64,000 nucleotides of DNA, from contig NZ_CP115483.1 of NCBI RefSeq assembly GCF_027627455.1, forward strand, positions 3,658,001 through 3,722,000, written 5' to 3'. The position numbers and the translations under genes were made by a program. Position 1 is the stretch's first letter, and each line of letters starts with the position of its first letter. Below the pieces are notes generated by a model. It worked only from the letters and a program-made list of their open reading frames with translations. It was not told where the DNA came from and ran no database searches. Origin of the DNA: Sphingobacterium sp. SYP-B4668. Lineage in GTDB: Bacteria; Bacteroidota; Bacteroidia; Sphingobacteriales; Sphingobacteriaceae. Shown piece after piece: positions 54,388-63,398 of this stretch.

Positions 54388-55404
54388 ATGACCGCTTATA
54401 CAAACAGAAAACTTGCCGTACTCGTCCTGATGCTCCTACTGTCTCCGCTAGTGATATTTGGACAGACTTCCCCAAAAATATTTGAGGGTGCTACAATCCA
54501 AGTGATGCATCCCGATTTCAAAAAAATAATAGCCCCCACGGCTAAAGTCGAGCTGCTAGCAGACGGTATGCAATGGACAGAGGGCCCGGTATGGGTCAAG
54601 CAAGGAAACTATTTATTATTCAGCGATCCGAGACTCAACACGGTGTATAAATGGTCGTTGAACAATGGTCTAGAAAAGTTCCTCACACCAGCAGGCTACC
54701 AAGGGACTGATTTTTATAGTGAGGAACCTGGAACAAATGGGCTACTGATCAATAAAGATGGGCATTTAGTAGCTTGTGACCACGGAAATAGACGGATAGT
54801 AGAGATTGATTTGGCTACTAAAGAGATGAATCCATTAAGTACACATTGGCAACAACAACGGTTTAACTCGCCTAATGATATCTGTCAACATCAACGTGGC
54901 GACTATTTTTTTACGGACCCACCTTATGGTCTCCCAAATAGAGAGCGAGATACGATAAATAGAGAAATTCAAGCCAATGGAGTCTATCGATTAGACCGAT
55001 CGGGAAAAACGACACAACTCATTTCGAATCTAACGAGACCTAATGGTATAGCCTTATCCTCCCGACAAGACAAATTATATGTAGCCATCAGTGATGGTAA
55101 AAATCCTTATATCATGGAGTATCCGCTAAAGGATAATTTGGAAGTTGGAGAGGGAAGAATTTTTGTTGATTTCAAATCAAAATTTCCTACTGAACATGTA
55201 GCAGCTGATGGCATCAAGGTACATTCGGACGGGTATGTATTTGCTGCTGCGGGCAATGGAATTATCGTCATGAATAGCAAAGGTGAATTATTAGGTCGGA
55301 TCAAGCTTGGCACCGCTACCGCCAACTGCAATTTTGGTGGAGACGGTCATCTATATATCACGGCATCGGATAAACTATTGCGTGTGCCATTATTAAACTT
55401 GTAA
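54388..55404 (+). CDS. SMP-30/gluconolactonase-family protein, secreted
   Basis: 338-aa six-bladed propeller with a signal peptide (about 1-26, ending IFGQ). Family features are the metal Glu in QWTEGPVWV (about 60), SPNDICQHQRGDYFFTDPPY (Asn/Asp about 165-175), LTRPNGIALSSRQDKLYVAI (about 213) and VAADGIKVHSDGYVFAAA (Asp about 272). It hydrolyses sugar lactones, calcium- or zinc-dependent. In the periplasm it could open the lactone made by the cytochrome-linked oxidase of the operon just upstream, although it has its own promoter. It converges on the minus-strand cluster with a 37-bp gap. Confidence 0.9.
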   Translation: MTAYTNRKLAVLVLMLLLSPLVIFGQTSPKIFEGATIQVMHPDFKKIIAPTAKVELLADGMQWTEGPVWVKQGNYLLFSDPRLNTVYKWSLNNGLEKFLTPAGYQGTDFYSEEPGTNGLLINKDGHLVACDHGNRRIVEIDLATKEMNPLSTHWQQQRFNSPNDICQHQRGDYFFTDPPYGLPNRERDTINREIQANGVYRLDRSGKTTQLISNLTRPNGIALSSRQDKLYVAISDGKNPYIMEYPLKDNLEVGEGRIFVDFKSKFPTEHVAADGIKVHSDGYVFAAAGNGIIVMNSKGELLGRIKLGTATANCNFGGDGHLYITASDKLLRVPLLNL

Positions 55405-55441
55405 GAAAACGAACCCGTGCCTATTTTAGGGTGTTAACAGT

Positions 55442-56971
55442 CTAAGACAATCCGGCTTCTCGTAGCCGATGATAGTCAATCTTGGAGTGGTGGCGGGGAT
55501 CGCGAGGCAAGGTGCAAAATCTCACCTCTGTGATTGTCAAGGGCAATGAAAGAACTCTAGCCCTGATCCGTTCGAAGTCGGAGATACCTTTGCTACATTC
55601 AATAAAAGCTACTAACGCGCCATCAATATGAAGGATGGTACCTATTTCTACACCTTGGATGCTGAGGATATAATTCTCAAATACAAATGGAGAAATCCAC
55701 GTCCCTTGCTGTGGAATCAGGGTCTGGCAGCGTCCTGTCAAAAACAAATGCCCGTCCTGTAGATAGCCACTATCACCAGTGCGGTGCCAATATACACCAT
55801 CGATAAGGATTTTATTGGCCTTCATAGCTGCCTCATTTTTATAATAATGGGCCAATACATGGGGGCCAGAAACGACAATCTCTCCCCACTGCCCTTCTGA
55901 ACATGTAATCTGATCAAAATACTGCCCCGAAATATCGAATAGCTTATCCTCGGTGATGTGTATAATACGTACAGCGGTCTTGTGATAAGGAATACCCACG
56001 GCCAGTCCTCGATGGGGCTGGTAGATAATGGGGTCGGTGGCCAAAGCTGTAGCTTCTATAGAACTAATGGGCTCGGCCTCGGTAGAACCGTAAACGACCT
56101 GTACTTGTTGGTGCGGAAATGCTTGTGTAAATAAGAGAGCTTCACGCTGAAAAACAGGAGCTCCTCCGGTGAAGATAGTGGCGAGCTGCGGTATTTGGAT
56201 ATTTTGGGAAAGCACATGCTGGGCCAACCGCTTGATAAAATAAGGAGATGCCACAATCCGGGTGACTTGATGATCCAGCAACTGCCGAACAATCAAACGG
56301 GCATCCATTTGAGTGGGTTTACTAGGCTTGAAAGCTGCGATTACCGAAGTGGAGCCAACGGCAAGGTTGATCAGCAACACAATGGGCAACACCGACATGT
56401 CTACATCTGTAGGGTGGGCACTTATCTTATCTTCTAAAGCTCGAAATTGCTCAAGCAAGAAACCATGGGTGCGGACTGCTGCTTTGGGAGCTGCGGTACT
56501 TCCTGTGGTAAGGGTGATGAGGGCTGCATCCTGCATGTGGGTAGCGACCTGGGGAGCCATGCGCTCTTTACTGTACCCTAAGCTGAGCTTAATGGGTATG
56601 CGTCGGATTCCGGTGGAGAGTAGACGGAGCAAATGTGCTTTCCAATGACCTATAAAGGCTTTACAATCGGCAACCTTACAGCAAGTGTCCAAGCGCTTGC
56701 GATCAGACCATTCGTCTAAAAACACAGCGGTGGCCCCCATATAGAACAAAGCAAGTACGATCCTATACAGGGGTATCCCCATAGGAACAAAAACAAGCAC
56801 ACGGTCGCCTCGTACAATGCCTCTTTTCTCGAAGTAAGCCGCTGTATATCGAACATCTGCTTCCAATTGCCGATACGAAATAACCCTATCCTGCTCAACA
56901 ATAGCCAACTTATCGGGATATTGGGCCGCGGCAGCCAAAAACAACTCGGTAATGTTAAAGGACTTTTCCAT
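55442..56971 (-). CDS. OleC-like AMP-forming acyl ligase
   Basis: 509-aa adenylate-forming enzyme. Core motifs: A3 P-loop-like TLTTGSTAAPKAAVRTHG (about 152), A5 YGSTEAEPISS (about 295), A7 HRTGDSGYLQDG (about 405), A8 LTGRCQTLI and the A10 catalytic Lys in RHHSKIDYHRLRE (about 498). The layout around SPYFIKRLAQHVL and TGGAPVF resembles OleC, the beta-lactone synthetase/acyl ligase, more than general acyl-CoA ligases. It activates a carboxylic acid, probably fatty. Last gene of the cluster; it overlaps the GNAT-like gene by 17 bp. No carrier protein is nearby. Confidence 0.85.
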   Translation of the reverse strand: MEKSFNITELFLAAAAQYPDKLAIVEQDRVISYRQLEADVRYTAAYFEKRGIVRGDRVLVFVPMGIPLYRIVLALFYMGATAVFLDEWSDRKRLDTCCKVADCKAFIGHWKAHLLRLLSTGIRRIPIKLSLGYSKERMAPQVATHMQDAALITLTTGSTAAPKAAVRTHGFLLEQFRALEDKISAHPTDVDMSVLPIVLLINLAVGSTSVIAAFKPSKPTQMDARLIVRQLLDHQVTRIVASPYFIKRLAQHVLSQNIQIPQLATIFTGGAPVFQREALLFTQAFPHQQVQVVYGSTEAEPISSIEATALATDPIIYQPHRGLAVGIPYHKTAVRIIHITEDKLFDISGQYFDQITCSEGQWGEIVVSGPHVLAHYYKNEAAMKANKILIDGVYWHRTGDSGYLQDGHLFLTGRCQTLIPQQGTWISPFVFENYILSIQGVEIGTILHIDGALVAFIECSKGISDFERIRARVLSLPLTITEVRFCTLPRDPRHHSKIDYHRLREAGLS

Positions 56972-57923
56972 ATAACGAGTAAGTTTGGAAGGGAATACCG
57001 TTAAAATGTTGGGAAATAGGCGTAGAAGTTCCCTCTTCCTTTAAAAAGGCGTGTATGATACGGTTAAACTGCTGTTGATGTGCTTGTTTATACACCTGTG
57101 CGGCCATGACATGCCCCAGCCCTCTATATAAAGATGCAGAATCTCGAGCAATAGTCTTAATAATCAAGGTCCTATTTTTGGTATCCAATGCATCGGCTAG
57201 GCACAAAAACACCCCTACGACCTTGTCGCCATGCTCAGCAATCAGCACAAAGTCTGCTTGTAAATAGTGCTTTAAAGGAAGGTATTTTTCGATAAAAATA
57301 GATTCAGCGATTGTAGAATATAACAAATTAGTAGAAAAGGCTTGTGTCAGAAAAGGATAAATATGCCTTAATTCGGATTCATAGTCCTCCAAATCTAACG
57401 GTCGGATACGGACGCCTTCATCTTGGAGACGGAGGGCGTTGGATGCGATGGTGGGATCGGCTATCTGAAGCTGATAGGATTCAGAAGAGTAATATCGAGC
57501 AATAGTTTCAAAGCCACAGCGCTCCCACTGCTCGGAATAGTATGAGGGGTGTACCTTTTCCATCAGGAATGGTGCTCGATCTGAATAATCGGCAAACCGA
57601 TAGTCTTCCCATGTAGAACCATTCATAGGTCCCAAAAGCATGTCCAATCCCAAGCTACTGGCGATGTCTGATAATGTACCAAACAACAGTTGGCATGCTC
57701 TAATATGCTCCATGGCAGCATAGGCACCTACCAAACCAACCTTATAGTGTTGATACACAAGCTGAGGATTGATGTACAATGCGGCCTTAGCCAAGGCCTG
57801 CCCGTCTTCTCGGACAACTATACCGGTATGGAAATGTTCGACGGGAACGGATCCAGAAGATATAAAGGTCTGGAATAAATCAAGGTCCGCCTCTTGATGA
57901 CCGAAATATTGAATCTCCATCAT
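56955..57923 (-). CDS. GNAT-like N-acyltransferase protein
   Basis: 322-aa soluble protein with two GNAT-like halves: an N-terminal part with GLVGAYAAMEHIRACQLLF (about 63) and LLGPMNGSTWEDYRFADYSD (about 95), and a C-terminal part with ADFVLIAEHGDKVVGVFLCL (about 225) and the acetyl-CoA-like loop region SLYRGLGHVMAAQVYKQAHQ (about 265). The second half is the better candidate for the active acyltransferase. The partner substrate is probably an amine or hydroxyl in the lipid-like product of the cluster. Four-base overlap with the kinase-like gene upstream implies translational coupling. Confidence 0.7.
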   Translation of the reverse strand: MMEIQYFGHQEADLDLFQTFISSGSVPVEHFHTGIVVREDGQALAKAALYINPQLVYQHYKVGLVGAYAAMEHIRACQLLFGTLSDIASSLGLDMLLGPMNGSTWEDYRFADYSDRAPFLMEKVHPSYYSEQWERCGFETIARYYSSESYQLQIADPTIASNALRLQDEGVRIRPLDLEDYESELRHIYPFLTQAFSTNLLYSTIAESIFIEKYLPLKHYLQADFVLIAEHGDKVVGVFLCLADALDTKNRTLIIKTIARDSASLYRGLGHVMAAQVYKQAHQQQFNRIIHAFLKEEGTSTPISQHFNGIPFQTYSLYGKVL

Positions 57924-58600
57924 GCTAGTAAGGATTGGGTAAGCAGGAGTCCAAGGATTACCGAAAAGGGAATGCTGACATTGTCATAGCCATCCCGACT
58001 CACGGCCTCGGCTAATGTAGCTAGGACAGCAATAATCAAAATGGAGGCTATAGCTGGTGCTGTCAAGGGATGTCCCGCAACAAAAATATAGCTGCCGACT
58101 AATAAAAGAGCGCTCAACAGAAACATAGCTGAGCCCATCAGTGTCTTATGTGCTCCGGCAATAGTATATGGGCCGATGGGCCACTTGCGCCCGGCTAGCC
58201 CCGCCACTGGATCGCATACAGCCAAGACCAAGATAGGGAGATAATAATAGTGATATTGATGTGCGCTGAATAAGAAGGCTAAATAACAGCCATATACAGC
58301 TACTGGATAAGCCAAGCTGCCAATGGATTTGCGCTCTACAGCATTGATAGAGGGTAAAAAACCGAAACGCAGGCTAACGACGAGTATGATGGCGAATGCT
58401 GCACACAAGATCAAAACAAGCCAATGGTTGTCCAGTAAAAGAGGAAAAAGTAAGGCCAATAATCCCGTGCCGATGTGTACCACTTTACGGCTAATCTCGA
58501 CCTTGACCTTGCACTTGTGATACAATACCTCACCAACGGCAAATAGGACCAGATAGGCTGCGGACAATAAAAATGTATTCAACAGACTGGTATGGCTCAT
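57920..58600 (-). CDS. Polyprenol/phytol kinase or CDP-lipid synthase-like membrane protein
   Basis: 226-aa integral membrane protein with about seven hydrophobic helices. The diagnostic N-terminal EISRKVVHIGTGLLALLFPL (RK-x-x-H, about 36) and VCDPVAGLAGRKWPIGPYTI (DP-x-AG-x-xGr, about 128) are those of the SEC59/VTE5/phosphatidate-cytidylyltransferase superfamily, which phosphorylates dolichol, phytol or diacylglycerol using CTP or makes CDP-lipids. In a cluster with HMGR and UbiA, a prenol or prenyl-glycerol acceptor is an attractive inference. Overlaps its neighbours by 4 bp on both sides. Confidence 0.83.
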   Translation of the reverse strand: MSHTSLLNTFLLSAAYLVLFAVGEVLYHKCKVKVEISRKVVHIGTGLLALLFPLLLDNHWLVLILCAAFAIILVVSLRFGFLPSINAVERKSIGSLAYPVAVYGCYLAFLFSAHQYHYYYLPILVLAVCDPVAGLAGRKWPIGPYTIAGAHKTLMGSAMFLLSALLLVGSYIFVAGHPLTAPAIASILIIAVLATLAEAVSRDGYDNVSIPFSVILGLLLTQSLLA

Positions 58601-59682
58601 TTTTGATCGACAATAAATTGGTTATAAAAAAAGCCATTATCCACAGCACTTAGCTTGTTGGACAAGGCGCTCAGGTACTCTGCTTCGGCGGGGAAGATGC
58701 CGGAGACGCGACGTGGCACCATCAGATTCCAATAGGCCATGCGCCCCTCAGGATGGAGACTACGCAATAGCGCGCTGGCTGTCTGGGCAAATACCGGCTT
58801 GCTCATATACTCAAATATATTGGAAAGATTCATGGCATCAAAATTTCCAAATATAGTGGCGACCTGCTCCGCATAGCCTTGTTGAATCTCGAGCCTATCA
58901 ATATTGGACTTGATGGCATTAAAATGGGATTCTTGTAGATAATGGGGGCGTAAATCGCCGAAAGTCCCCGTAAGATTGTACCTTAAAAAGGGATTGCACT
59001 GAGCTTGTTGTTTTTGGAGATGTCGCGCGGCCTTTTTAAAGATATAATCACCCACGTGCACATCTACTTCCTTGAGAAACTGCGGATCACGCCCCAAACG
59101 TCCCATGACGACTTTGCTAAAGAAAATCTTAAAGAAAAGACGCCAACGCCAGGTATTCCAATGACGCTGGTAGTGTTGCTGCTGTGACAACTCCTCCTTG
59201 GGGGACAATAGTGCTTCGATTGTCTTATGGCTGTGTATGAAAGGGAGCACGCGCTTAGCAAAGGTTTGAAAATATTTTTCGAATTTCCCTTGATGGATAA
59301 TGCCTTTGTCCAACAAAGAGGTTTGCGATGCCCAATAATGTCTTGCTTCGGTGCTTAACTGTTTTTTTATAGACTGGAACATATGAATTCGCTTTGCAGT
59401 GCTGGTATACCCTAAAAACGCCAAAAGATCGGGATACTCCATATATTTGATAGCGACCTTCTTGAGCTCGACGAGATAGAGTTGCACAACATTGACGTCA
59501 ACGGCAACAACGAGAGCGGGATCGGCAGTCAGAAGCGAAAAACTATTATCGCCAGCAGAGGCAATGGATAAAATCCTTGCTTGCGGTCGAGGGGATAGAC
59601 CTTCTAGTAGAATGACAGGGTCTTCCCAACAATTGGCATATCGAATAAAGTTAAAGTCTACTTCTTTTTGGATATCTGTCAT
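58597..59682 (-). CDS. DUF3419 protein, BtaA-like SAM:lipid 3-amino-3-carboxypropyltransferase
   Basis: About 361 aa (the in-frame ATG at 59703 would add 7 residues and overlap the upstream gene by 14 bp). The signature of BtaA-type DUF3419 proteins is clear: EVDFNFIRYANCWEDPVILL at the start, the SAM site ILSIASAGDNSFSLLT (about 38) and VAVDVNVVQLYLVELKK (about 60), and late VATIFGNFDAMNLSNIFEYM (about 275). BtaA transfers the 3-amino-3-carboxypropyl group of SAM to the hydroxyl of diacylglycerol in betaine-lipid synthesis. No BtaB-type methyltransferase is in view, so the amine here may be modified otherwise, perhaps acylated by the GNAT or AMP ligase downstream. Confidence 0.87.
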   Translation of the reverse strand: MTDIQKEVDFNFIRYANCWEDPVILLEGLSPRPQARILSIASAGDNSFSLLTADPALVVAVDVNVVQLYLVELKKVAIKYMEYPDLLAFLGYTSTAKRIHMFQSIKKQLSTEARHYWASQTSLLDKGIIHQGKFEKYFQTFAKRVLPFIHSHKTIEALLSPKEELSQQQHYQRHWNTWRWRLFFKIFFSKVVMGRLGRDPQFLKEVDVHVGDYIFKKAARHLQKQQAQCNPFLRYNLTGTFGDLRPHYLQESHFNAIKSNIDRLEIQQGYAEQVATIFGNFDAMNLSNIFEYMSKPVFAQTASALLRSLHPEGRMAYWNLMVPRRVSGIFPAEAEYLSALSNKLSAVDNGFFYNQFIVDQK

Positions 59683-59689
59683 AGTGGGT

Positions 59690-62302
59690 TTAGGCTTCTT
59701 CACATATTTTTATTTCACCTGTACTGCCATCCATTTCAATGACATCACCCGACTTCAAAGTTTTCAATAACCCCGTGACACCTACAATACAGGGGATACC
59801 CATTTCTCGGGACACAATAGCGGAGTGACTCAATAGGCTCCCGCGTTCTACAACAATACCTGCGGCGCTAGGGAATAGGGTTACCCAGCCTGGATCGGTA
59901 CTAGAAGTCACGAGGATATCGCCGTCCAGGGTCTTGACCTCACCCGGATGTACAACAACACGCACCCTGGCTTTTATCCTTCCAGGACAGCAGCCTACAC
60001 CCTTCAACTCGCCTTCCAAAGGCTCCAGCTTACTTTTACTATAAAAATCATTGCTTTGATATACGACGCCATAGGTGGCTATACGTTCAGAAGGTGCCTC
60101 CATATGTTCAAAATGTTCGAATTCCTCTTTGCGCACCGCAACTAGGGACTTGAGATCACGCGTGACGCTTCGTCCTTCAATATAGGCGAAAATTTCATCC
60201 TTGGTGAGAAAGAAAATATCACGTTCAAACTCGAGTATCCCCTCTTCGTAAAAACGGATACCAATATAGGTGAACAATTGGCGTACGATGCCAAATGCAC
60301 GGGTACGTTCGTACCGCAGATTTTCGCGTGCACTGACCAGTTCTCGAGCCCGATTGACGGTCTTTTTGAAAAGCCATTTCTTAATAGGTTTGCGACGCAG
60401 AGCTTTCTTCATGGTCTGCTCTGCTTGCGAACGGACCTCATCTTCCATACGATTGGAAGTTCGAGCCGTGGTGATACCCGCTTCGACATAGGACTTTAAT
60501 ACCTGGATGAACTTGGTAGGATCTTGTGCGTATGAAATGGTCTCCAATTTGAGCTCTCCAACACAGCGCTCACCAAAATCATCCAAATAGGCCCGAATCT
60601 GCAACACTAATTGCTGACTTTCAGGCCTTTCATCCTGACAAAGTGTGCTCCATATAGCGATAGGCTCTTCGCCTACAAAGAGATGTTTGAGGAAGGGAAT
60701 CTCGCTGATGATGGTGGAAAGGGCAATACTGCGGTGTATAGGCTGCGTAGAAATGATATCAGCACTACCGCATAAAAGGTCATTGTGGATATTGGGATGC
60801 TCACCTTTGGTGTATTCGTCGCACTTCTTCTGCAATAAACCGAACCAAACCATGGCAAAGAAATCATTGAGTAAAGGAGCCTTCCATTGATTCAAAAGGG
60901 TACGCTCAAAATGCAGATAGAGCTTCATCAGCTCGTTAGCATTCTTCTGTTGAAAATCCATTTGCTTATAGGTCGCAATAGTACGGTCTAGCAGATTTTT
61001 GAACACCTTGCGCCGGTGGGGTAAGCTCCGGAAGCGCTGATACATCTTGACAGCCATGCGTAATATACTGCGCCAGGCTTGGCCAGTAGAGAGTTGGTAG
61101 CTCTTGGGGACGTCAAAGGTCTCCTTAACTCCCATCATATTCTCCATAAAACGAGCATTGAGACTATATCCAGGCAGCATGGCCAACATGTGGTACCAGG
61201 TTTTGAGATTGTAGTATACACGGCCATTGATCAACCCTAAGGTATTGGCAAATACCCGCTCATGTCTACGGATAGTAGCATCATCTACTCCCAAGAAGGA
61301 ACAGAACATTTTGTAGGCGCCTTCGTAAGACTGGCTGATAAAAGAGAAAGTCAAGGGAGTGGTAACACCGGGATAAGATTCTACAATATTGCTATTGTCC
61401 CAGACTACATAGTCTCCTGAGCTATCAGGTGTGTGCGCAAGTGTCGTGATGGGCCGTGTCTGTAGGATATAAAACTGATCGTCCTTGACGGCAAACTCTA
61501 CATCTTGAAAAGTGACAAAGTGCGCACGCAGATCGTCCAAAAGGGTATCTAGCTTTAATATGATGTCATCGGAAATGGCTTGATCATGCTGATGTACTCG
61601 GGGTATCTCCACCTTGATGGTTCCCCTCTTTGTGTCAGGTGCAATAACATATTTTTCCTTTTTACGAACCACCTCTCGATTGATTTTATGCTTCTGTACA
61701 ATATAGTTATCTGCATCCAATGCACCTGATACCAGCCCCTCACCTACACCAAAAACACCTGCGATCAACTTCTCTTTGCGGTTGCCTGAAACTGGGTTGA
61801 CGCCAAAAGCTACACCAGAGGCGTCGGCATCAACCATCTGTTGGACTATGACGCCTATTCCAAAGATGGGCCCGAGATTATTGGCCGATCGATAAGCCAG
61901 CACACGGTCAGCATAAAGGGACCGCCAGACATCTTTGATTCGAGCCAAGATATCTTCCTTACACACGTATAAGTATGATTCAAACTGTCCTGCAAAGGAA
62001 TGCTTTGTCCCGTCTTCATCCAACGCTGATGATCTCACAGCAAAGTAGGTGGTATCTCCAAAATATGTTTCGATCTCCTTAAGAAAATAGGTGGGAAATC
62101 GATAGGTATCAATGGCATACAACATATCCTGTGTATGTTCTATGGAAGAAAGATCTTTAAATACCTCCGCAAGATAATCTGCTGGCAATACCATCCATTT
62201 GGGAACGGGAAGACCTAATTGAGTCAGCTTAAATAGATTTTTGGCTTTCCCGCCAATGGCAGGATTTTTTATATATTGGTGTTGATAGTCTCTAATAAAC
62301 AT
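59690..62302 (-). CDS. PEP-synthase/rifampicin-phosphotransferase-like three-domain enzyme
   Basis: 870 aa. N-terminal ATP-grasp (PPDK_N) about 1-290: GGKAKNLFKLTQLGLPVPKW, YFAVRSSALDEDGTKHSFAG, VQQMVDADASGVAFGVNPVS and FQDVEFAVKDDQFYILQTRP. A long helical middle of about 450 residues follows. The C-terminal swivelling phosphohistidine domain about 770-870 carries GSLLSHSAIVSRE. The PEP/pyruvate TIM barrel of true PEP synthase is absent. This layout matches enzymes that move the beta-phosphate of ATP through His to a small molecule, such as rifampicin phosphotransferase; the acceptor here is presumably the cluster's intermediate. The Ser before the phosphorylated His is usual in that type. 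Start at 62302 fits the conserved N-terminus. Confidence 0.87.
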   Translation of the reverse strand: MFIRDYQHQYIKNPAIGGKAKNLFKLTQLGLPVPKWMVLPADYLAEVFKDLSSIEHTQDMLYAIDTYRFPTYFLKEIETYFGDTTYFAVRSSALDEDGTKHSFAGQFESYLYVCKEDILARIKDVWRSLYADRVLAYRSANNLGPIFGIGVIVQQMVDADASGVAFGVNPVSGNRKEKLIAGVFGVGEGLVSGALDADNYIVQKHKINREVVRKKEKYVIAPDTKRGTIKVEIPRVHQHDQAISDDIILKLDTLLDDLRAHFVTFQDVEFAVKDDQFYILQTRPITTLAHTPDSSGDYVVWDNSNIVESYPGVTTPLTFSFISQSYEGAYKMFCSFLGVDDATIRRHERVFANTLGLINGRVYYNLKTWYHMLAMLPGYSLNARFMENMMGVKETFDVPKSYQLSTGQAWRSILRMAVKMYQRFRSLPHRRKVFKNLLDRTIATYKQMDFQQKNANELMKLYLHFERTLLNQWKAPLLNDFFAMVWFGLLQKKCDEYTKGEHPNIHNDLLCGSADIISTQPIHRSIALSTIISEIPFLKHLFVGEEPIAIWSTLCQDERPESQQLVLQIRAYLDDFGERCVGELKLETISYAQDPTKFIQVLKSYVEAGITTARTSNRMEDEVRSQAEQTMKKALRRKPIKKWLFKKTVNRARELVSARENLRYERTRAFGIVRQLFTYIGIRFYEEGILEFERDIFFLTKDEIFAYIEGRSVTRDLKSLVAVRKEEFEHFEHMEAPSERIATYGVVYQSNDFYSKSKLEPLEGELKGVGCCPGRIKARVRVVVHPGEVKTLDGDILVTSSTDPGWVTLFPSAAGIVVERGSLLSHSAIVSREMGIPCIVGVTGLLKTLKSGDVIEMDGSTGEIKICEEA

Positions 62303-62410
62303 CTTTAATAATAAAGCTTTTCAAATGTAATGACAACTCTATAAATAGGAGCTCCCTAATTCAGATAGTATATAAACGCATATACTGATCCAAACGCGTC
62401 AAAGTACATG

Positions 62411-63391
62411 TCAAATTTCCGTCCACAATTGTTCTAACATGGGTACTCCTCCCAAAATGAGGTACATAGCGATGGTCCAAATGGCGGATGCTACTTCAAT
62501 GGCTTTGGCTGCTCCCCTAGTCTGGGACTTTAGGAAAAGTGCTGCAGGAATACAACAGCCCATGAAAATGATGCCCAAACTCAAATAGGTTAACCCGCCG
62601 TGACCAGCATAATAGGAAGCGGCTATGGTCAGGGATAGGGTAATGGCGAGCACAAATACCCAACTGTATACGGACCGGTGAAGCCCTAACATCGCAGAAT
62701 AGGTCAATACGCCTTCTTTTTCATCGTGAGGAGCACGTATCTTACGTCCGATTTCCAATACAATGCCATTCATATAGGACACCGCAAAGAAGTAAAGCAA
62801 CCCCAGGGGTGCAGCCACATCAGCGCGCAACCAATCGAGCCCACTGGCATAGATATCGATGAGTGGAATGATGAGCATATGAGAAGTAACATACCAAAAT
62901 TGATGCTTTTTCAACCATTCGGGTATGAAAAATTCCTTTCCCATCAAACACAGGTAGATAATGACCACTGCATACAACAGCAGCATCTTAGGAAAAAACA
63001 GCAGATTGAGTGCAAGCTGCAGCATTACGATACCAATACCTACCTTCTTTAGCTCAGATAAGGACACGAGCCCTCTGGGGACGGGCAGCTCCCGTCTGTA
63101 GCGGGCATCGTCCTCGGCATCCTTAAATTCGTCAAAAATGCGAACCAACAAAAACAAGGAAACGGTCGTGAAGATACCGACGAGAAAAGTCTTGGTATCG
63201 ACAAACCCTTCAGCCCCTCTACATATACGGCTGTAAGCTATTGCAGAAAAACTGAATGCTGCAACGAGCAAACCATGCCCAAGCAGTGGAAAACGCTCCT
63301 TCTGATAGATCCAGAGACGTTTCCAAAACGAAGCATTGTTTTCTACTGGGTTACTAAATTCATTCATATGCTTACTATAATCGCCATCCAT
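62411..63391 (-). CDS. UbiA-superfamily membrane prenyltransferase
   Basis: About 326 aa, seven to nine transmembrane helices. First Asp-rich motif LVRIFDEFKDAEDDARYRRE (about 88, DExxDxxDD form), then the second motif region GRKIRAPHDEKEGVLTYSA (about 220). It attaches a prenyl chain to a small acceptor; in the family these range from quinone rings to glycerol-phosphate ethers. The Met at 63391 lies 7 bp after the HMGR stop and is preferred to 63463, which would overlap HMGR by 65 bp. A 108-bp gap separates it from the PEP-synthase-like gene downstream. Confidence 0.86.
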   Translation of the reverse strand: MDGDYSKHMNEFSNPVENNASFWKRLWIYQKERFPLLGHGLLVAAFSFSAIAYSRICRGAEGFVDTKTFLVGIFTTVSLFLLVRIFDEFKDAEDDARYRRELPVPRGLVSLSELKKVGIGIVMLQLALNLLFFPKMLLLYAVVIIYLCLMGKEFFIPEWLKKHQFWYVTSHMLIIPLIDIYASGLDWLRADVAAPLGLLYFFAVSYMNGIVLEIGRKIRAPHDEKEGVLTYSAMLGLHRSVYSWVFVLAITLSLTIAASYYAGHGGLTYLSLGIIFMGCCIPAALFLKSQTRGAAKAIEVASAIWTIAMYLILGGVPMLEQLWTEI

Positions 63392-63398
63392 GAATCTT

